From Geosiphon pyriformis (Eukaryota; Glomeromycota; Glomeromycetes; Archaeosporales; Geosiphonaceae), in NCBI GenBank assembly GCA_016748015.1, contig JAAOMT010000276.1:126249-190248 (forward strand): a stretch of DNA of 64,000 bases. The letters run 5' to 3'. A model generated the notes under the pieces. The model saw only the letters and a program-made list of their open reading frames with translations, had not been told where the DNA came from and searched no databases. Both the position numbers and the translations under genes were made by a program. Position 1 is the first letter of the stretch. Each line of letters begins with the position of its first letter. This document shows, in pieces, positions 22,679 to 35,514 of this stretch.

Positions 22679-23627
22679 CTATTAATTAGCATGAAATTAC
22701 CCTTATAATTCTTATAATTAATTAGTATATTAATATTATTTCAAATTATCATTTATTATTTAATCAATTATCACATATCACAATTCAATCAAAATAATCT
22801 AATTAGTATAACAGAAAGTAGGATGATCAAATTACACAATACTCTGAACTTTGTAATATTCAAAAATTCGCCGAAATTTACAGAAATTCGCCGAAATTAT
22901 GAATAGTTCACCCAAATTAATCAATAATTCAGCAAAATAACTTGTAGTTCATCAAAATGTATCTTTAATTCACTGAAATTTGAGCAAAAAGAAAAAGTGC
23001 AAGTTCATAAACTAGTACTACAACAAGTTGTATAAAAGAAGAGCTTTTCTCTTCAAGAAAATGTATCTTACTTTAGATTTATTACTTAGAACCATTCCTA
23101 CACACACAAAAAAAAAAAATATCAAATAATTCAAAAAAACCAAATTCTTTAATTATTGCACTTGGAAAATCCCCAAAACCCAACTAACATTTTGAAATTG
23201 ATTAGCTACCAATTTCAGTAAACTGTTAGTGACTCCAGGTCTGAATAGAAAACGTTTCTCTTGATAAAATTCTATTTTTTTTACATTTCTTTTATTTTTT
23301 TTTCTTTTCTTATTACAATCATTAAGGTAGCTTACAGATGAAATTCCTGTAAAAGAGTTGACTTTCACAGCAAAGTAACTACACATTTTAGTGAGCTTTC
23401 AGACGAGCAATTCCTAAGAAAGAGTTGACATTTACTACAACGTAACTACATAAAGTAACTGGCAAGGAATTGGCCATTCCACTTATAAGCCCAGCAGTTC
23501 AAATTATAAGAGATAATTTGAAGATAAATTTAATTATTGGAGGTTCAGCTACTTTCTGAAAACATGAAGTCACAGCAAATCAACATTACCAACATTTAAG
23601 AAAAAAGACCAAAAACCTTTGGTAACA
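22659..23627 (+). repeat. 3' LTR (LTR-1)
   Basis: 969 bp, TGTTACC...GGTAACA, followed by the target duplication ACAT at 23628-23631. It has two AATTCGCCGAAATT copies against three in the 5' LTR. The TATA/palindrome block is kept near 23032. Confidence 0.93.
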
Positions 23628-26600
23628 ACATAAAGTCAATGGCATGTTAGGATTTTTCGATATAAATTATAAGGCAATTTTAGTTATAATTGGTTTGAGA
23701 GAACACTTGAATGCTTATCTAAATAGTGTTTGCAAACAAGCCAATTGGGACTGGTGAAAGTTCAAAATAGGACATGCTAATAAGACTTTTTGGTTATATT
23801 TTAAAGAGTGGGTTTCTACTAAGTTGGTAACAAAGTCAAATGTGTTTGAGAGTGCAAGATATAATGGTAATTTGAATGCAATGTGGATGGTACTGAAAGA
23901 TATTATAATACAGACTGCTGATATGGTGTTTTCTAGACATTGGTATAGTGTATTTGATTGTTCAAAAAACAAACAATCTTTGAAGTTTTTCAAATTGAAG
24001 CTGCTAATTGCAAAAATTGTTAAAGCTTGGGTTTCTGGGGATCTTATAGATTTTGACTGTTTCATCAGAGTCTGGTTAAAAATTGATGAAGTAGAGATCT
24101 TTAAGACTGCTAATATGGTTCTGGTTGGTGTGAGTTTGATGGAGGTTGTCAAGCATTTGTCTATAGTAAAGAAAACATATTGGAAGTTTAAGTACTTTGA
24201 ATCAAAGGCATCTGAAAATGCAGCCATTAGGAAAGCAATTGACCAGTGCATGGACAATTTTTGTTTTGACAAAGGACTTATGATTAAGAGTATTCTTGAT
24301 TGTCCATTTTGTAAGGTTGTTTTGGATTACTTGGTGGTTAATGATGAGTTGGTAGTTGAATCTGATGAGATGAAACTTAAAGTGAATAAAATTATAAAGG
24401 GATAGATGAAAAAGCAGACAGTTCTCCCAAGGATGCCTGTTCTTTGGTCCCATTAATATATGCCTTTGGACTATGTTCCCAATGATGCTTTTTCTAGTGT
24501 AATGAAAGAAATCAATATGGATGAGTTGCTTTTGTGTGTTAATAACTTGCCAAATAATAAGGCTGCTAAATTATCAGAAATTTCTAATGAACTTTGGAGG
24601 CACTGTGGTGATGAGATGTTATCTTATCTCTTAAAGCTACTGAATTTGTGTTTAACCTTGGGAGTGGTTCTGATTCCTTGGAAAAGAGCATGGGTTTCAA
24701 TGATCCCTAAACTCTATGAATGGAATAGTGTCTTGATTAATACTAGACCTATTCTTTTAATTGAAACTGCCTAAAAAATCTTGTCTAAGATTTTTTTTGA
24801 TCAGATTTTTTTGGCATGCAGCAGATTCAATATTCTTCATGAGGACAATTTTTTGGTGTTAAAGAGTACTTCTACTCAATTGCCAATTTTTGCTGTTGGA
24901 TCAGTTATAGAAAATGCTTTGGAAAAGAATAAGGAACTTTGGTTGATTTTGTAAGACATACACAAAGCTTATAACTCTGTGAGCTGACATTATTTGAAAG
25001 CTGGTCTGCATCATATTAAGATGTACAATCAGTTTATTGATTTTTTTGGTGGAATTCATGAAGATTGTATCAACAAAGTGATGACAGATTTTGGCCTTTT
25101 AGATGATTACATAGTACATAATGGTTTGGATTAGGATGAGATTTTCTCTCCTCTTCTTTGGCAGATATTCTATGACTCTTTTTTGTGTGAGATTAAAAGA
25201 CATAAGCACTTGTGTGGCTACTGTATTGATACAAAGTTTGTGGCTAAAACTGGCCATGTTAAGTCTATTGAAGGAAGAACTTTTTTTTTGGCTGCTGGTG
25301 TCTTTGTTGATAACACAATTTGGATTGGAAGCTGTCAGGCTTCTACACAGACCATTTTGAATATTTTTAATGGGTTTTTTGTTGTCAATGACATTTCTAT
25401 TAATAATGATAAAACAGTGGCTATCCCAATCAATCAAGGTGTCAAGATTGCTTCACTTTTAATCAATAGTTTGCCAATTTCAATTGCTAAATAAGGCAAA
25501 TTACACAGGTATCTGGGTATTTTTTTGTTCACAGAGGGTCTCTCCAAGCCTAGTTTGGTTCAGACTTATGCAGATATTAGGTTTTTTTTAAATGTAGTGC
25601 TTAGGAAGACTGTTACAGACAAAAAATTTTCATATTTGGTCTCAGTTGTTCTTCAGCCTATAGTTAGCTATCAGATACAGTTTAGTTATGTTTCACCAGG
25701 TGTGTGTCACAAGTAGAATATTATGGTTAGGAAGGACCTCAGATCTAAGACTAGATTACCAAAAAATTTTCCGAATAAGGCTTTACATTACTCTTCTTTG
25801 TATGATTTAAAACCATTCGAGCAAGTGTAATTTGAGAGAAAATTGCCTTATTGGTCTTCTTTTTCAATGCCCATGGCATTCTTGGGCGTTTATTTGAACA
25901 CAAATTTTTGGATTTACAAGTTCTGGGGTCACTTTTGAATTCTTTGCAGCATCCTGTCAGGTTAAGGGTTAATTCAATAAATAATTTTTTAGCTGGTGTG
26001 GTGAGAATCTTGTTGGAAAATGAGTTATCTTTGACAAACAATTTGCCTAGTGCTTTTCATGATTCTGGCAGGTTTTCAATGTCTAATATTCTGGGTCATT
26101 TCTTATTTTATGATTCTGTTCTCTCTTTAAGACGATTTGGTGTTGCTTTTAATAGTAGGCTTCTGAACAAAAAAGGAAAGATGTTGAACTGAAAGACATT
26201 TTAGCAATAGAAGAGATTAGATCCAAGGGGCCTGGTATCTTATTGGTTTACATTGGCAGCTGATTTTATAAGCAAGCGTGCTACAAAGAAAGTCATATCT
26301 GTCAGTAATCATGTACCACCAGTACTAAATGTCTTAAATTCTAAGGCTTTTGTTTGTGTTTGTGGAGGTCTTTTGGAGGTTTGGTCAAATTGTATTGAAG
26401 TTTACACAGATGGATCCTTAAAAGATGCTGGTTTAACTGAGATAGCAAGTGGTACAGCTGCCTATTTCTTAGCTATAGACATGGGTATTGGGATCAGGGT
26501 CCAGAGACTTTTCTCATCCACTTTGGCTGAGTTACAAGCTATTGCTTTGGTCTTAAAGTGTATTCTCTTTTCCTGTTCTGTGGTTTTGTATTTGGACAGC

Positions 26601-27780
26601 CAATCTGTGATTGATGCTTGTGTGTCAGAGTCTTTAGTTATGGTGCCAGACTTTCATAATTGATGCTGGATTGAGTAATTGCATATTGTCAATCTCATCA
26701 AGAAAAAAGACATTTTAGTTAGGTGAGTGAAGATTAAAGGTCATTCAAGAGTTCTGGGCAATGTTAGAGCTGATAAGTTGGCTGAAAAAGCCACTTTCTT
26801 TTTATTTTCTCTATCTGTTGGAATTCAGAAACATTTTTTGGTTGCTAAAAATATTGTTGTATTGTTATTTTGTTTGTAATCTTTTTTGGTCAATTTGTCA
26901 TGCTTGTTGAAAGACTGGTTTTGGTTATGATATTGTTCCAAGTGTCATGATTAGAGAGATAAATTGGGTGGCTACTTTAAAGATCTGGTATTTTGACTCT
27001 CACATGCTCTTTGGTTTCACTAGCAGGAGCTCAGCCAACATACACACTTATTTAATGAAAGCTGTTCATAGACAGTTGCCTGTGGCTGTCAAAAAAAAAT
27101 TATATAATGTGAATTATCCTGGAGTGCTGTGTTTGCTGTGTGGGAAGGTGGAGGTGTCTGATCATACTTTTGTTTGCTTTGGTAATGTTGGACTCCATGA
27201 TAACATTTTAGCTGATACTACTAAGAAGTGGTTGTTTTTGGTGGATCTTTTCTGCTTGTCTATGTTAGCTGTCTTGCATTCACTTTTGGCATATTTTTTG
27301 AACATAGGTCTGTTTACTGCTGTGTGCAAAAGTTTTGTGTTGAGGAATTGGTATGCTGAGACTGCTTTGGCTCTTGAGAGGAAGAAAAAGACTGCATTGA
27401 CTATTACTGAATTTGTTAGGTTGTGGTTAAATTGTTTTGTACTAAGGTGTGGCTTGCCAGATTCAAGCATAGAATAAATATGGAGAGGACTGGCTTGGTC
27501 GAGAATAATGGCATAGTTTTGGATCTGTCTCATTGTTTGGTGTCTAATTTGTCAGATGGGGTAGTTTATTTGCTTAGTGTTGTTAAATCTTTTGCAGTCA
27601 ACTTTGGTAGATGCAGGTTGTGTTAATTTTTTTTTGGTTTGGGTGGTGATTCTTCTGTTCACATAGACTGTAATGTAGCCTTGTTTGGCCCAAGTGGCTG
27701 GTCACATGTAGTAAGTATGTGAGCTGCATTTAGTTCATTCCACTTAGTTTGGTTCTATATACTAAATAGCAGTTGGATTT
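23628..27780 (+). pseudogene. LINE ORF2, RT and RNase H part, plus 3' UTR
   Basis: Continuation of the ORF2 broken at 12869. RT landmarks: LPNNKAAKLSEISNELWRH, KRAWVSMIPK, NSVLINTRPI, LFGGIH-like FFGGIHE, and the catalytic box at 25306-25314 reads V-D-N instead of V-D-D. RNase H: VYTDGSL, LAELQAIALVLK, YLDSQSVIDAC (near 26400-26620). A C-terminal CLLC-X7-H-X4-C knuckle lies near 27130-27180. Several in-frame stops plus frameshifts near 25850, between 26664 and 26947, and near 27425. The coding part ends about 27670. The 3' UTR then runs through GTGGCTGGTCACATGTAG to an A-rich end at about 27780. Confidence 0.9.
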
Positions 27781-30700
27781 CACTTATTAATTGTGTAATA
27801 AAAAAAAATATATATACAAGTTATAAAAAAATTGATAACAGCAGCTTAGTTTAAAAGATACATCTGTATACAACTTTAATACAGAAATTGTTTGTTTGTT
27901 TATAAATAATAAATAGATTATTAAAAGCTTATTAAGAATTTTTAAGATTTTTAAGATATGTTTGACCAAATATTTATTTATAATTAAAACAATATTAGTA
28001 GTTAAATACTTAGAATTCAAACCAAAAATAAATATTTTAACACTTGAGAACTTATTTACAATCCAAAATTTAATACTAAAATAAAGTTTAGTTTCACTAA
28101 TAATTAAAATATTATTTTTTAATTTGTTAAATTACCTAATAATATCATTTTGCTTAACAAAAATATTTATTTTTTTAATATTATATGTAGTCATTTTCCA
28201 AATTAAGCTACTTATTAAAGACAAAAGAGAATATCACATTACTACTTAAATTAAAAAACTTTAATTTATTCAAAATTATTATGCCAGTCTTTAAGCCACC
28301 AATTTTAGTGATTAAAAGTTTGAATTTACTTAAAAACATGTTTTAGAAAACATTAAAATTAATACACAAAAAAAGAAAAATAAGTAATAATTTGTTAATG
28401 ACTATGTCTAATACAGAAACAACATTAAAAATAGGCATTTTTACAACACAATTCAATATAACTGAGAGAAAATTATATTTAATTTATAAGATATATTAAT
28501 AATATAGTGAAACAAAAGTTCCAAAAAATGTTCAAAAAAGTTTAATCTAGAAACCAAAGTAAAATAACAAAGACTTTTTTTAAACTACTAATCAATATAT
28601 TCAATAAAAAAATATTAGTAAATAATACAAAAAAAGATGTTTTAAACTACTATTATTATAAAAGTTTATATTATATTACCAAAAAAGATTAAGTGAGATA
28701 CCAAAACTTGTTTTTTTGTATATATTAAGATAAAATACTTTTTGTTAAAATTGGTTATTTTTTTTTTCAAGTTTTGACCAAAAGACTTTAAATTTGATTT
28801 ATAAATACTAAAAATATGATTTGGTTTTCTATACTTAGCACAAATAAAATTAGAAAGTTCAGTTCAAATTAGATTAATACTCTTAAAAATTAAAGTTAAA
28901 AGAATAATAGTATTCTTAAATACAATAAATTTAAAACACATAATAGTATAATATATTTATATATATATAACTAAATTATAAATGATAATGTATGTTTTTT
29001 CACCATAGAATAAAACTAAGCCAAAAATATTATAAATAGTTATGCTTATTAGAAATATATATAGAAAAGCATGATAATAGTTTTTTTTATTTCACAATTA
29101 TTTGTTAACATTAATTTTTGTTATATATATTAAGTTTTTAATTAAAAAATTGACTATTTTAAAAGACATCAAATCAACAACATCAAAATTTTTGAATTCA
29201 ACAAACACTTTTTGTTAAAAACTAATCAATTATATTTTAATAAAAACAATTTTGTTAAATTTAGATAGTATTATTTCAAGTGATAATTTAAGAAGATTAA
29301 TTAAAATTTTTTTAACAACAATTTTTTAATTTGATTTAGTGTTGATTTTTTTTAGATTGGAATTAACAAAAATTTTTTACTTATAGCTAGTTGCTTAATA
29401 GCTTTCAGACTAGTTTCAAATATAAAAAATATCTTAATAATATTTTGGAATTTTAAAAAAGTTATTATTTCTTTAAAACTGTTAATTTAATAAAAAAGTT
29501 TTGAGAAATCTTATTTTATTATTTAAAAATTTGTTAGAAATTACAATTAAATTAACATTTAACATGAATAACTTGACTAGTACAAAACATTTGCTTTTTT
29601 TGGTGTTTATATTTATGTATATATTGGTATTAACAATTATAAATAGTAGTAAGTTAAAAAATATATCATTATTTAACTCATTAAACAAAATTTTCATAAA
29701 GAATACAACTAAGTTGTAAGTTTTAATGTGAGTTTTTTTAAGCATAACTTTATTTATAAATTCATTATTACTGTTTAAGCTATTAGAATCAATATAGCTT
29801 GTTTTTTTTATTATTATGTTTTTTAAATTTTTTAAATTAGATACTTTACTAAAATTCTCTTTTTTACTTTTAGCTTTACTATTCTAAAAATATTGTTTAA
29901 TTATGTTAACACTTTCTAATATGTCTATTGTTAAAGACCCAATTAAAAAATCTATAATATTAAATTTAGTAGCAAGTTTTTTAAAACATTTATTAGAGCT
30001 TTTTAAATTATAGATATAAGTATTATGATTTTTTTTTTGACCAGAGTGGGTTTTTATATTACTTTTCTCAATATTTACAATTTTAGCTGAATTATTAGTT
30101 AATTCTATGATTATAAATAGATTTATATTAAAAAAAAAATTTAAAAAAAAACAGAAAAAAGAAAATAAATAAAAATAAACTTATTTTTTCTAAATCTTGT
30201 TTAATTGTAAGCAAGAGATTAATAAAAAAAAAATTTCAACATTATTATTTAAGTTATAATAAATTAAATATTATAATTAATATAATATAGTGTAGTTTTA
30301 ATTAATTTGAGTTATTAATTATATGTAATTAATATATAAATTATAATTATTTTAAGATTATTATATTTTTATATTTTAATTAACAATTAAATTATACTTA
30401 ATTACAACAATAATTTATTTATTTATTTAATATATTTTATAAAATAAAATTCAATTATTATATAAATTACAAAACTTGATATTTTATAATAAATATTACT
30501 TATATATTATATTAATTTATATTAATTTTAACTTATAATTAAAATTTATAAAACTTTAATATTTAAAAAAAATTTTGTTTAATTTTTTTACTATTTAAAA
30601 TAGAATTATTTTAAAATTTGTAATTTAATTACAATTTAAAGTTATTAATATTTTACAAACTTATTTTTTTAAAAAAAAAACTTATAATAATAATAATAAA

Positions 30701-30900
30701 TAAATAAATTTGCATAAACTTTTAATTATTAGCAAAAAACCAAAAATTTAAAAAATTTAAAAAATTATAATTATTAATAATAATTGATTTATAGCTTTAT
30801 TAATTAATTAATAAGTGTAATATTTATTATAATGTATATTATATATTTCTCTTATAATGTAAAAAATAGTTTGACTTTTGGCATAATCTTTTTTCCATCA
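27781..30900. other. AT-rich eroded repeat DNA
   Basis: No supportable gene. Nearly pure A/T with short spurious frames. Character and composition match the other drifted transposon stretches. I could not assign a family here. It ends abruptly at the PPR gene. Confidence 0.55.
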
Positions 30901-30961
30901 AGAAAATCACCTGATTTTTGGTGGTTAAAGATGAGTAACAAAAAAAATTTTATGAATTATT

Positions 30962-33574
30962 ATGTTGATCCGAGCAAAACCGGAATTACACGGCATTTCT
31001 TTTTGGCTTTCGAAAACTTGTACACACCATAGAAATATCTACAAAAATGAACTAAAACCTGCAAAAAATTATCAAACACCACGATTATGTAATTTTTCGC
31101 TTTCAATTACCTGTAAGAAGTTAGTTGTAAGCCTCGATCCCAAGGAGTTGAGAGGAGCTCAGGGAGTAGTTGGGGGAGATAATTTGGATAAGTCAAAAAA
31201 ATCCCCCTCAACATTTGATTCAAACTTATGTAGACGAAAGCCGCAACTGGAGATTCTTTATAAAAACTCAGACCCAAAATATAAAGTTAGCTATACGGAA
31301 AGTAATAGGCCTGCAGCCTCTTCCGTTTCTGAAAGAAGACGAGAAGATATTGCTTGGTATACGCCCAACCAATTTAAATCCACTGAACATCAAAAGGAAT
31401 TTTCGGCCAACCAATATCCGAAATATTCCGATAGAAGTCCAGAGAGATCTATATCACAGTTTCCGAGTTTCAAGCTGTCCCCTAAACTTACAAAAATACA
31501 ATGTGACCCGTCTAATGATTATAAGCAATCAAAAAAATCGGGGGCTGAATTTCAAAGCATGAATTATTCTTTCAGATACTCTGCACAAACTTCAAAAAGA
31601 CCCATAGCAGAATTCGATCACTATAAGCAACTAAAAGTTAAAGAGCGAAGGTACCCTGAAGAGTTTCAACGATCCATAGATTGCCCGCCACGTTTTTCAA
31701 GTAATGAAAGAATCCAATCAAAAGCACCAGTCCCATTTTATTATTTTGTGAAAAAAGCGATTGCCGAAAATGATCCTGTTTTAATGTATGAGTTATATAA
31801 ACTAATAAACCTAAATAAAAATGCACGGGAAAATAGAGATTTAAAAGAAATAGACGTGTATCCAGACAGAAAAACCCCGTATTATCATAAGCCTCACTAC
31901 CAAGGACCTCCATTACCTCCTATGAAATTCACACGTGATTCCAGAGATACGATACTTAACATGATGATAGGATGCTTGGCAAATAATAAATGGCTTGATG
32001 AAGCTCTGGAAGTCTTTTATAATAGTATAAGTACTTATAATGTGACTTTCGAGCAAAAGACTATTTATTCCCTTATTGACAATATGTTCAGGGATCAAAA
32101 TGAAATCCCCGAACAAGAAGAATCTCGATCTGAAGGACATTCAACAAATTTAACTGCTAAAAAAGAAAAGATACGCCAATGTATATACGAAATTGAACCA
32201 ATTCTTAAAGTGTGGAAGACCCTATTAAACAAAGGTGTAAAACCGGATCATTTATGTTATAGTCGAATGATATATGGAATTGCTTATAAAGATCCTATGA
32301 AGGCCAAAGAAATTTTCATGGAAATGATGGAATCAGGCCACCAACCCCAGAGGCAGGATTTTGACTTGATAATTTACAACTTATTCGGATTTGGATCCAA
32401 AGCAGATATCTGTCAAGTTTATGAAATAGCAAAAAGCTTCGGGATGACCCCTTCGGTTAAAACTTTGGACTCGATGGTTCACGAAGCTAACAGATTTCAG
32501 GACATGCAGTTTCTTAATTTATTCTACAAAGATTTCTTAACATCTCGATCTCAGCCAATTGACCAAGAATCAAAAAATTGCTTGAGATTAATAAATGAAA
32601 GCATCGCAAAGCAAGAGATCTCTAAGGCTTTGAATTATTATAACACATTAAGAAAGGAAGGACTGTCTCCTCATCCAACAGTAACCATAAAAATATTTGA
32701 AGGATTGTTCAGCAAAAAGAATATGCACGCAGCAGCACAATATCTCGCAGATTCTTTTACGATGGATCCAATCAAGACGAAGAATTTAAAAGATATCTTA
32801 CATTATGTTATTGCTGGCTTCACTTGGAACGATGAAATTTACATGGGCAGAGGATTGTTTCGAAAGTACGTATCCTACGCTATATATCCAAAATTATCCA
32901 CATGGGATTTACTTGGAAACGCGTTTTTGGACAAAAATATGCCATTGCGCGCTGAGCCTTTCTTTGTTTCCCATCCGAGACCAACGGCAGATCAATTAGG
33001 TAAACTTGTGTTCTCTTTAACTCAACATCGAGAATACAAACGAGTTTCAAATTGGCTTCCTAGATTGGAGGCTATAAAGGGTGTACGACAGCAATGGATT
33101 TCAATGACTGCCATTCTGTACGCACATTGTATGATGAATGATTCAAAACAAATAGTTCAAGCATGCAAGGATCTATGGGATATTCCAACCACTTCAAAGA
33201 AGCTAGACATAATAATTATAGCGGTCTGTCAAGGGCTTGCCAGATGTGATGATTTGAAAAATCTAAAAGAAATATGGAATATGTTCTTGGCTGATACCCA
33301 ATTGTCAATAGGTGAACAACAATTTAACGCTTATATTAAAGCTCTTTGTCAATTGAAAGACCCGGATGAAGCTATGCGAATACTAGTGGAAATAATGCGT
33401 GAAAGAAATATTCCTCCAAAATCACAAACTATTCAATTTATAGCTTCATATTTCAATACTGAAAAACGATCTCAAACTGAGATTTTAAAAATGCTAGAAC
33501 GTGTTAAAAAAAGGTGGCCTAATGAATATTATCAGTGGGAATGGGGGCAAATCAAACATTTCGATAAGTTGTAA
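30962..33574 (+). CDS. Pentatricopeptide-repeat (PPR) protein, likely mitochondrial
   Basis: 870 residues with no intron. ATG 30962 is the first Met after an in-frame TGA at 30953. The N-terminus is basic, Ser/Thr-rich and poor in acidic residues, as in mitochondrial presequences. Residues about 60-310 are low-complexity and charged. From about 330 to 860 helical PPR-like repeats appear, clearest at LLNKGVKPDHLCYSRMIYGI, EMMESGHQPQRQDFDLIIYN, YNTLRKEGLSPHPTVTIKIF and EIMRERNIPPKSQTIQFIAS. PPR proteins bind organellar RNA and act in its processing, stability or translation. The particular target cannot be read from sequence. Convergent with bolA, 188 bp between stops. Confidence 0.85.
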   Translation: MLIRAKPELHGISFWLSKTCTHHRNIYKNELKPAKNYQTPRLCNFSLSITCKKLVVSLDPKELRGAQGVVGGDNLDKSKKSPSTFDSNLCRRKPQLEILYKNSDPKYKVSYTESNRPAASSVSERRREDIAWYTPNQFKSTEHQKEFSANQYPKYSDRSPERSISQFPSFKLSPKLTKIQCDPSNDYKQSKKSGAEFQSMNYSFRYSAQTSKRPIAEFDHYKQLKVKERRYPEEFQRSIDCPPRFSSNERIQSKAPVPFYYFVKKAIAENDPVLMYELYKLINLNKNARENRDLKEIDVYPDRKTPYYHKPHYQGPPLPPMKFTRDSRDTILNMMIGCLANNKWLDEALEVFYNSISTYNVTFEQKTIYSLIDNMFRDQNEIPEQEESRSEGHSTNLTAKKEKIRQCIYEIEPILKVWKTLLNKGVKPDHLCYSRMIYGIAYKDPMKAKEIFMEMMESGHQPQRQDFDLIIYNLFGFGSKADICQVYEIAKSFGMTPSVKTLDSMVHEANRFQDMQFLNLFYKDFLTSRSQPIDQESKNCLRLINESIAKQEISKALNYYNTLRKEGLSPHPTVTIKIFEGLFSKKNMHAAAQYLADSFTMDPIKTKNLKDILHYVIAGFTWNDEIYMGRGLFRKYVSYAIYPKLSTWDLLGNAFLDKNMPLRAEPFFVSHPRPTADQLGKLVFSLTQHREYKRVSNWLPRLEAIKGVRQQWISMTAILYAHCMMNDSKQIVQACKDLWDIPTTSKKLDIIIIAVCQGLARCDDLKNLKEIWNMFLADTQLSIGEQQFNAYIKALCQLKDPDEAMRILVEIMRERNIPPKSQTIQFIASYFNTEKRSQTEILKMLERVKKRWPNEYYQWEWGQIKHFDKL

Positions 33575-33762
33575 AACACACATGCTGTTTTTAGAGATCC
33601 TTTCTCTACTTCCCATTGACCAAAATATTCGTATCCATTCATCAAATTTTGAAGATATTTTAAGCCGCAATAAAATTAAAGAGCTCATTAAAAGACGAAA
33701 TTATAAAATCTATTTTGACAGTCTCGATTACAATTTTGGCTTGGCTTACAATCACCTCAAGT

Positions 33763-34369
33763 TCAACCGTTAGTGCCTATTTCTACAGGGGCTTTTGCCT
33801 TTATTGTGAGTGCATGGACTCCGCCGGCCAGTTCATCATTTAATAGATTATATATGAGCCTATGTCGTTCCATTAAGGTCTGAAATGATTGAGATAATTA
33901 GAAGAATACGACCTTTCGAAACTAAATACAATCCATAATCACCTTTCCTTGGAATTCCTCAGACACTACTGAAACACTAAAAAATTAAAAGGTCACGTGA
34001 CTTTTAGAAAATTACGATTGATCTCGAGAGAAATCTTGAATTCTTTTTACCTAAAATGAGTTTCACTACTAACAACTCCCTTCATGGCTTGATGGTGAGC
34101 GTGCAAGTGTGATTCATTCAAAATCTCCAGGTTTACAGGTCGAAGTGCTTCCGTTAACTGTTTAAACAAGCGTAATTAGCCTTTCAAAAGCTTAGAGTTA
34201 TAATTTTATAATTAAATATTCTTACTTTTTTCTGGATGCTTTGGTAAACCGGTCCAGTTTCCATGATAGACGTTTGTGACGTAGAAATAGTGCGAAGAAA
34301 AAGTGTGTTCGTATATGGAAAGTAAATTTTATAATGATTGGGAAACTTTGAAAAAAGAAGTTTAATCAT
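33763..34369 (-). CDS. BolA-like mitochondrial protein
   Basis: Four exons on the minus strand: 34226-34369, 34051-34157, 33943-33976, 33763-33879; GT-AG introns, 402 nt, 133 residues, phases closing throughout. ATG 34367-34369 gives MIKLLFSKFPNHYKIYF..., a good mitochondrial presequence; a second Met precedes ETGPVYQSIQKK. The core carries BolA hallmarks: LTEALRPVNLEILNESHLHA, MKGVVSSETHF, VVSEEFQGK, ERHRLIYNLL and the C-terminal AGGVHALTIKAKAP. BolA1/BolA3 proteins work with monothiol glutaredoxins in mitochondrial iron-sulfur cluster maturation. The VHAL His (an expected cluster ligand) is kept. The 34-nt third exon makes the gene easy to miss. The Ser after ETHF is unusual where the family has Arg. 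Confidence 0.9.
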
Positions 34370-34447
34370 TTCTAGTGCAAGAATAGAATTCGGATTAAAA
34401 TTGCTAATCAACGCAATAATTTTAAAGAGCCAATCAAAAAAATACAT

Positions 34448-35514
34448 GTGACTGATATTTAAAATTTCATGTTTAGCTTTTTTATTTTAACATATTACAA
34501 TTTAGTAATAATTGGCATTTACTAAAAAAAATTTTGTTATGCAACTAAAAAGTATTATAATAAATTTAAATTTAGAAAATTTTTTTTTGATAATATTCTT
34601 AATCAAATGTTTATTTAATATTAAAAATATTTAATGTTAATTATTTTGTATACTTATTTTGTGATAAAAGTTAACTTTTTTACAAAAATTTTTAATTGTA
34701 AACTTTTTAATAATATGTAATTATTTTACAGTAAAAGTCAACTTTTCTAGAAAAATTTTGGTTATAGATTATTTAGTAATAAAAAAAAATTAAATTTAAC
34801 AGAAAATATTTTTTGTTTAAATTTTAAAATATTTAGTCAGAATTTGTAAATTTTAAACAATAATAATTATAAAAATTTTGTTGATTTTTAAAATAAATTT
34901 TATTTAATTAATGTATTTTTTTTATAATATTCTATAATCTAATATTTTTTTATTAATTTTTTAAATTTTTATTAATTTTTTTCTTGTAAATCTCTTTACT
35001 ACAATAACAGAAAAAAATTTATTGCAGATTTTTTTACTTTGTATTTTTTTTTTTATATTTTTATAAATATTTCTACTAATACTAATCTTTTTATTATTAT
35101 AAAACCAGTAATTTTCTGATTAAGATTTTTAATAATAAAAAAACTAAGTCTTATTTTAATGTAAAAAAATCAGTTTTTATCCATGTTTGTTTATGTAAGC
35201 ACTAATAAAAAAACCAGAAAGCTTAGCATAATTATTGTTATAATTAATACTTCAGCTAATTTTTTGGATTTAAATATTTTAAAAAGAAATAAATTTATTT
35301 TATATAAGTTTTATAAGAATAAAATAAGCAGTAAAATAGATAATATAAATAAAGTTTTAAAAGCCAAAAAATTAAACAATTTAATTATTAAAAAAACTTG
35401 TTATGCTGATTCAAATAACTTGAAAAATAACAGAAACATAATTAATACTATTTTATATTATATTTAAATTACTACATATAATTTAACAAAGTTATTATAT
35501 TTTTTTATAATTAA
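34448..35514. other. AT-rich intergenic DNA
   Basis: No gene seen. It covers the bolA upstream region and then A/T-drifted sequence. A short open frame at 35183-35467 has no recognisable content and is probably transposon debris. Confidence 0.5.

Larger units (their letters stand above)
13732..23627 (+). mobile_element. Full-length Ty3/gypsy retrotransposon with dUTPase
   Basis: A 9896-bp element with LTRs at 13732-14722 and 22659-23627, each TGTTACC...TAACA. It has a 4-bp target duplication ACAT (13728-13731 and 23628-23631), a primer-binding site at 14725 and a polypurine tract just before the 3' LTR. The internal order is gag, protease, Cys-rich region, dUTPase, RT, RNase H, integrase, extra ORF. 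The RT-RNase H-integrase order defines the Ty3/gypsy superfamily. It sits inside the LINE split at 12869/23628. Coding capacity is destroyed by stop codons, not by indels, so the copy is recent but mutated. Confidence 0.95.
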
